Assembly (NCBI GenBank): GCA_963820775.1 | Contig: CAWGBF010000008.1 | Span: forward strand, 930,001 to 994,000 | Reading direction: 5' to 3' | Origin: Roseiarcus sp963820775 | Lineage (GTDB): Bacteria; Pseudomonadota; Alphaproteobacteria; Rhizobiales; Beijerinckiaceae | Length of the DNA stretch: 64,000 nucleotides | Shown: in pieces, positions 63,734-64,000 of the stretch | How the letters are laid out: every line of letters starts with the position of its first letter | How positions within the stretch are numbered: position 1 is the first letter of the stretch | The notes under the pieces: model-generated | What the model was told of the DNA's origin: nothing | The model's input: the letters and a program-made list of their open reading frames with translations, nothing else | The model's database searches: none | Made by a program: the position numbers and the translations under genes

Positions 63734-64000
63734 TTTCTCTCACGAAAATCCCGTGTAACCCATTGATAAGTCTCGATTCGGACGAGAGAATCCAAGGAAA
63801 TCCAAATGAATCCAACCCTCAAAAGCGGGGGTTTCCAAGGCAAAAACGCCTGTGCGCCAAGAAAACCCAAACTGAGCCGGACCGACGCCACAGCCCGCCG
63901 CCGAGACGAAGCCACGCCGGCTCCGACCGTGTAACTGCCCAGGTGGGGACTTCAGGATGCTTCACCTATCCAACGGCCCCATGCCTCAAGCCGCTCGCAA

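Larger units (their letters stand above)
62997..64000. other. Repeat-rich terminal kilobase without a supported gene
   Basis: Holds the palindrome at 63336, an inverted repeat pair at 63358/63492, a small hairpin followed by TTT (63418-63439) and a 23-bp tandem duplication at 63688. Short frames on both strands (for example 63051-63278 and 63685-63915) have no start signals or motifs. Probably an intergenic or degraded region. Confidence 0.55.

Noticed and set aside
63685..63915. 76-codon minus-strand frame over the tandem repeat
   Set aside because: No start signal; spans a 23-bp duplication that would shift the frame.

Overview
The window is high-GC alphaproteobacterial chromosome. The strongest taxonomic marker is a circularly permuted two-piece tmRNA at about 30.2-30.5 kb (tag ANDNYAPVALAA) followed by an alphaproteobacterial-type sspB. 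The DUF4169 protein, the CHAD protein, a DmeF exporter, a PrpE ligase, a degenerate RibB-X protein and CCCCCGGA-type intergenic palindromes fit Hyphomicrobiales, perhaps the Beijerinckiaceae/Methylocystaceae neighbourhood. The genus is an inference only.

Layout. 0-3.4 kb: branched-chain-amino-acid-type ABC importer on the minus strand (binding protein, LivH, and a LivM-LivG fusion running off the left edge). 3.5-6.3 kb: decayed signalling genes (hybrid histidine kinase, CheB remnant, response-regulator remnant). 6.3-10.8 kb: RND efflux pump with an intact permease and a frameshifted membrane-fusion protein. 10.8-15.9 kb: two repeat-protein genes, the first broken and the second intact, with similar inverted-repeat sites about 180 bp upstream of both starts. 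16-20.1 kb: extensin-like lipoprotein, then a DUF1007/NicO/DmeF group for nickel-cobalt handling. 20.1-28.8 kb: CHAD protein, acyl-CoA synthetase, GtrA, TauE/SafE, PrpE and a pair of M16 peptidases. 28.9 kb: transposase scrap. 29.2-31.6 kb: small proteins, tmRNA, SspB, DUF4169 and ribbon-helix-helix proteins. 31.6-35.5 kb: AsmA protein. 35.9-41 kb: tightly packed run of two acyl-CoA dehydrogenases, pyroglutamyl peptidase, GlcNAc kinase and NagA, with dnaN convergent. 42.6-49.8 kb: PBP1A, a small secreted protein, a broken phytochelatin-synthase-like gene, a Tat-exported SMP-30 protein, an EamA-type transporter and an oxidoreductase. 49.9-52.6 kb: HTH-RibB-X fusion and an MFS exporter. 52.7-53.9 kb: a complete IS5-family element. 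54-59.6 kb: a histone-deacetylase-like gene and an SSS-type hybrid kinase, both frame-broken, around a YcgN-like protein. 59.9-63 kb: LysR regulator divergent from SDR, SnoaL-like and methyltransferase genes. 63-64 kb: repeat-rich DNA with no gene I can support.

How parts work together. The tmRNA and SspB form the tagging and delivery arm of ClpXP quality control. GlcNAc kinase and NagA, with the peptidase beside them, suggest recycling of cell-wall or chitin sugars and peptides. DUF1007, NicO and DmeF suggest Ni/Co export, and the broken phytochelatin-synthase-like gene would also fit metal stress.

A theme of the window is broken reading frames. The 3.5-6.3 kb genes carry many lesions, including loss of the phospho-accepting histidine, and look truly decayed. 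Six other genes (MFP, repeat protein, PBP1A tail, phytochelatin synthase, deacetylase, SSS kinase) carry one to three lesions with conserved residues otherwise kept, so draft-sequence errors have to be considered alongside real pseudogenization. I could not run database searches; all identities come from reading motifs and layout.
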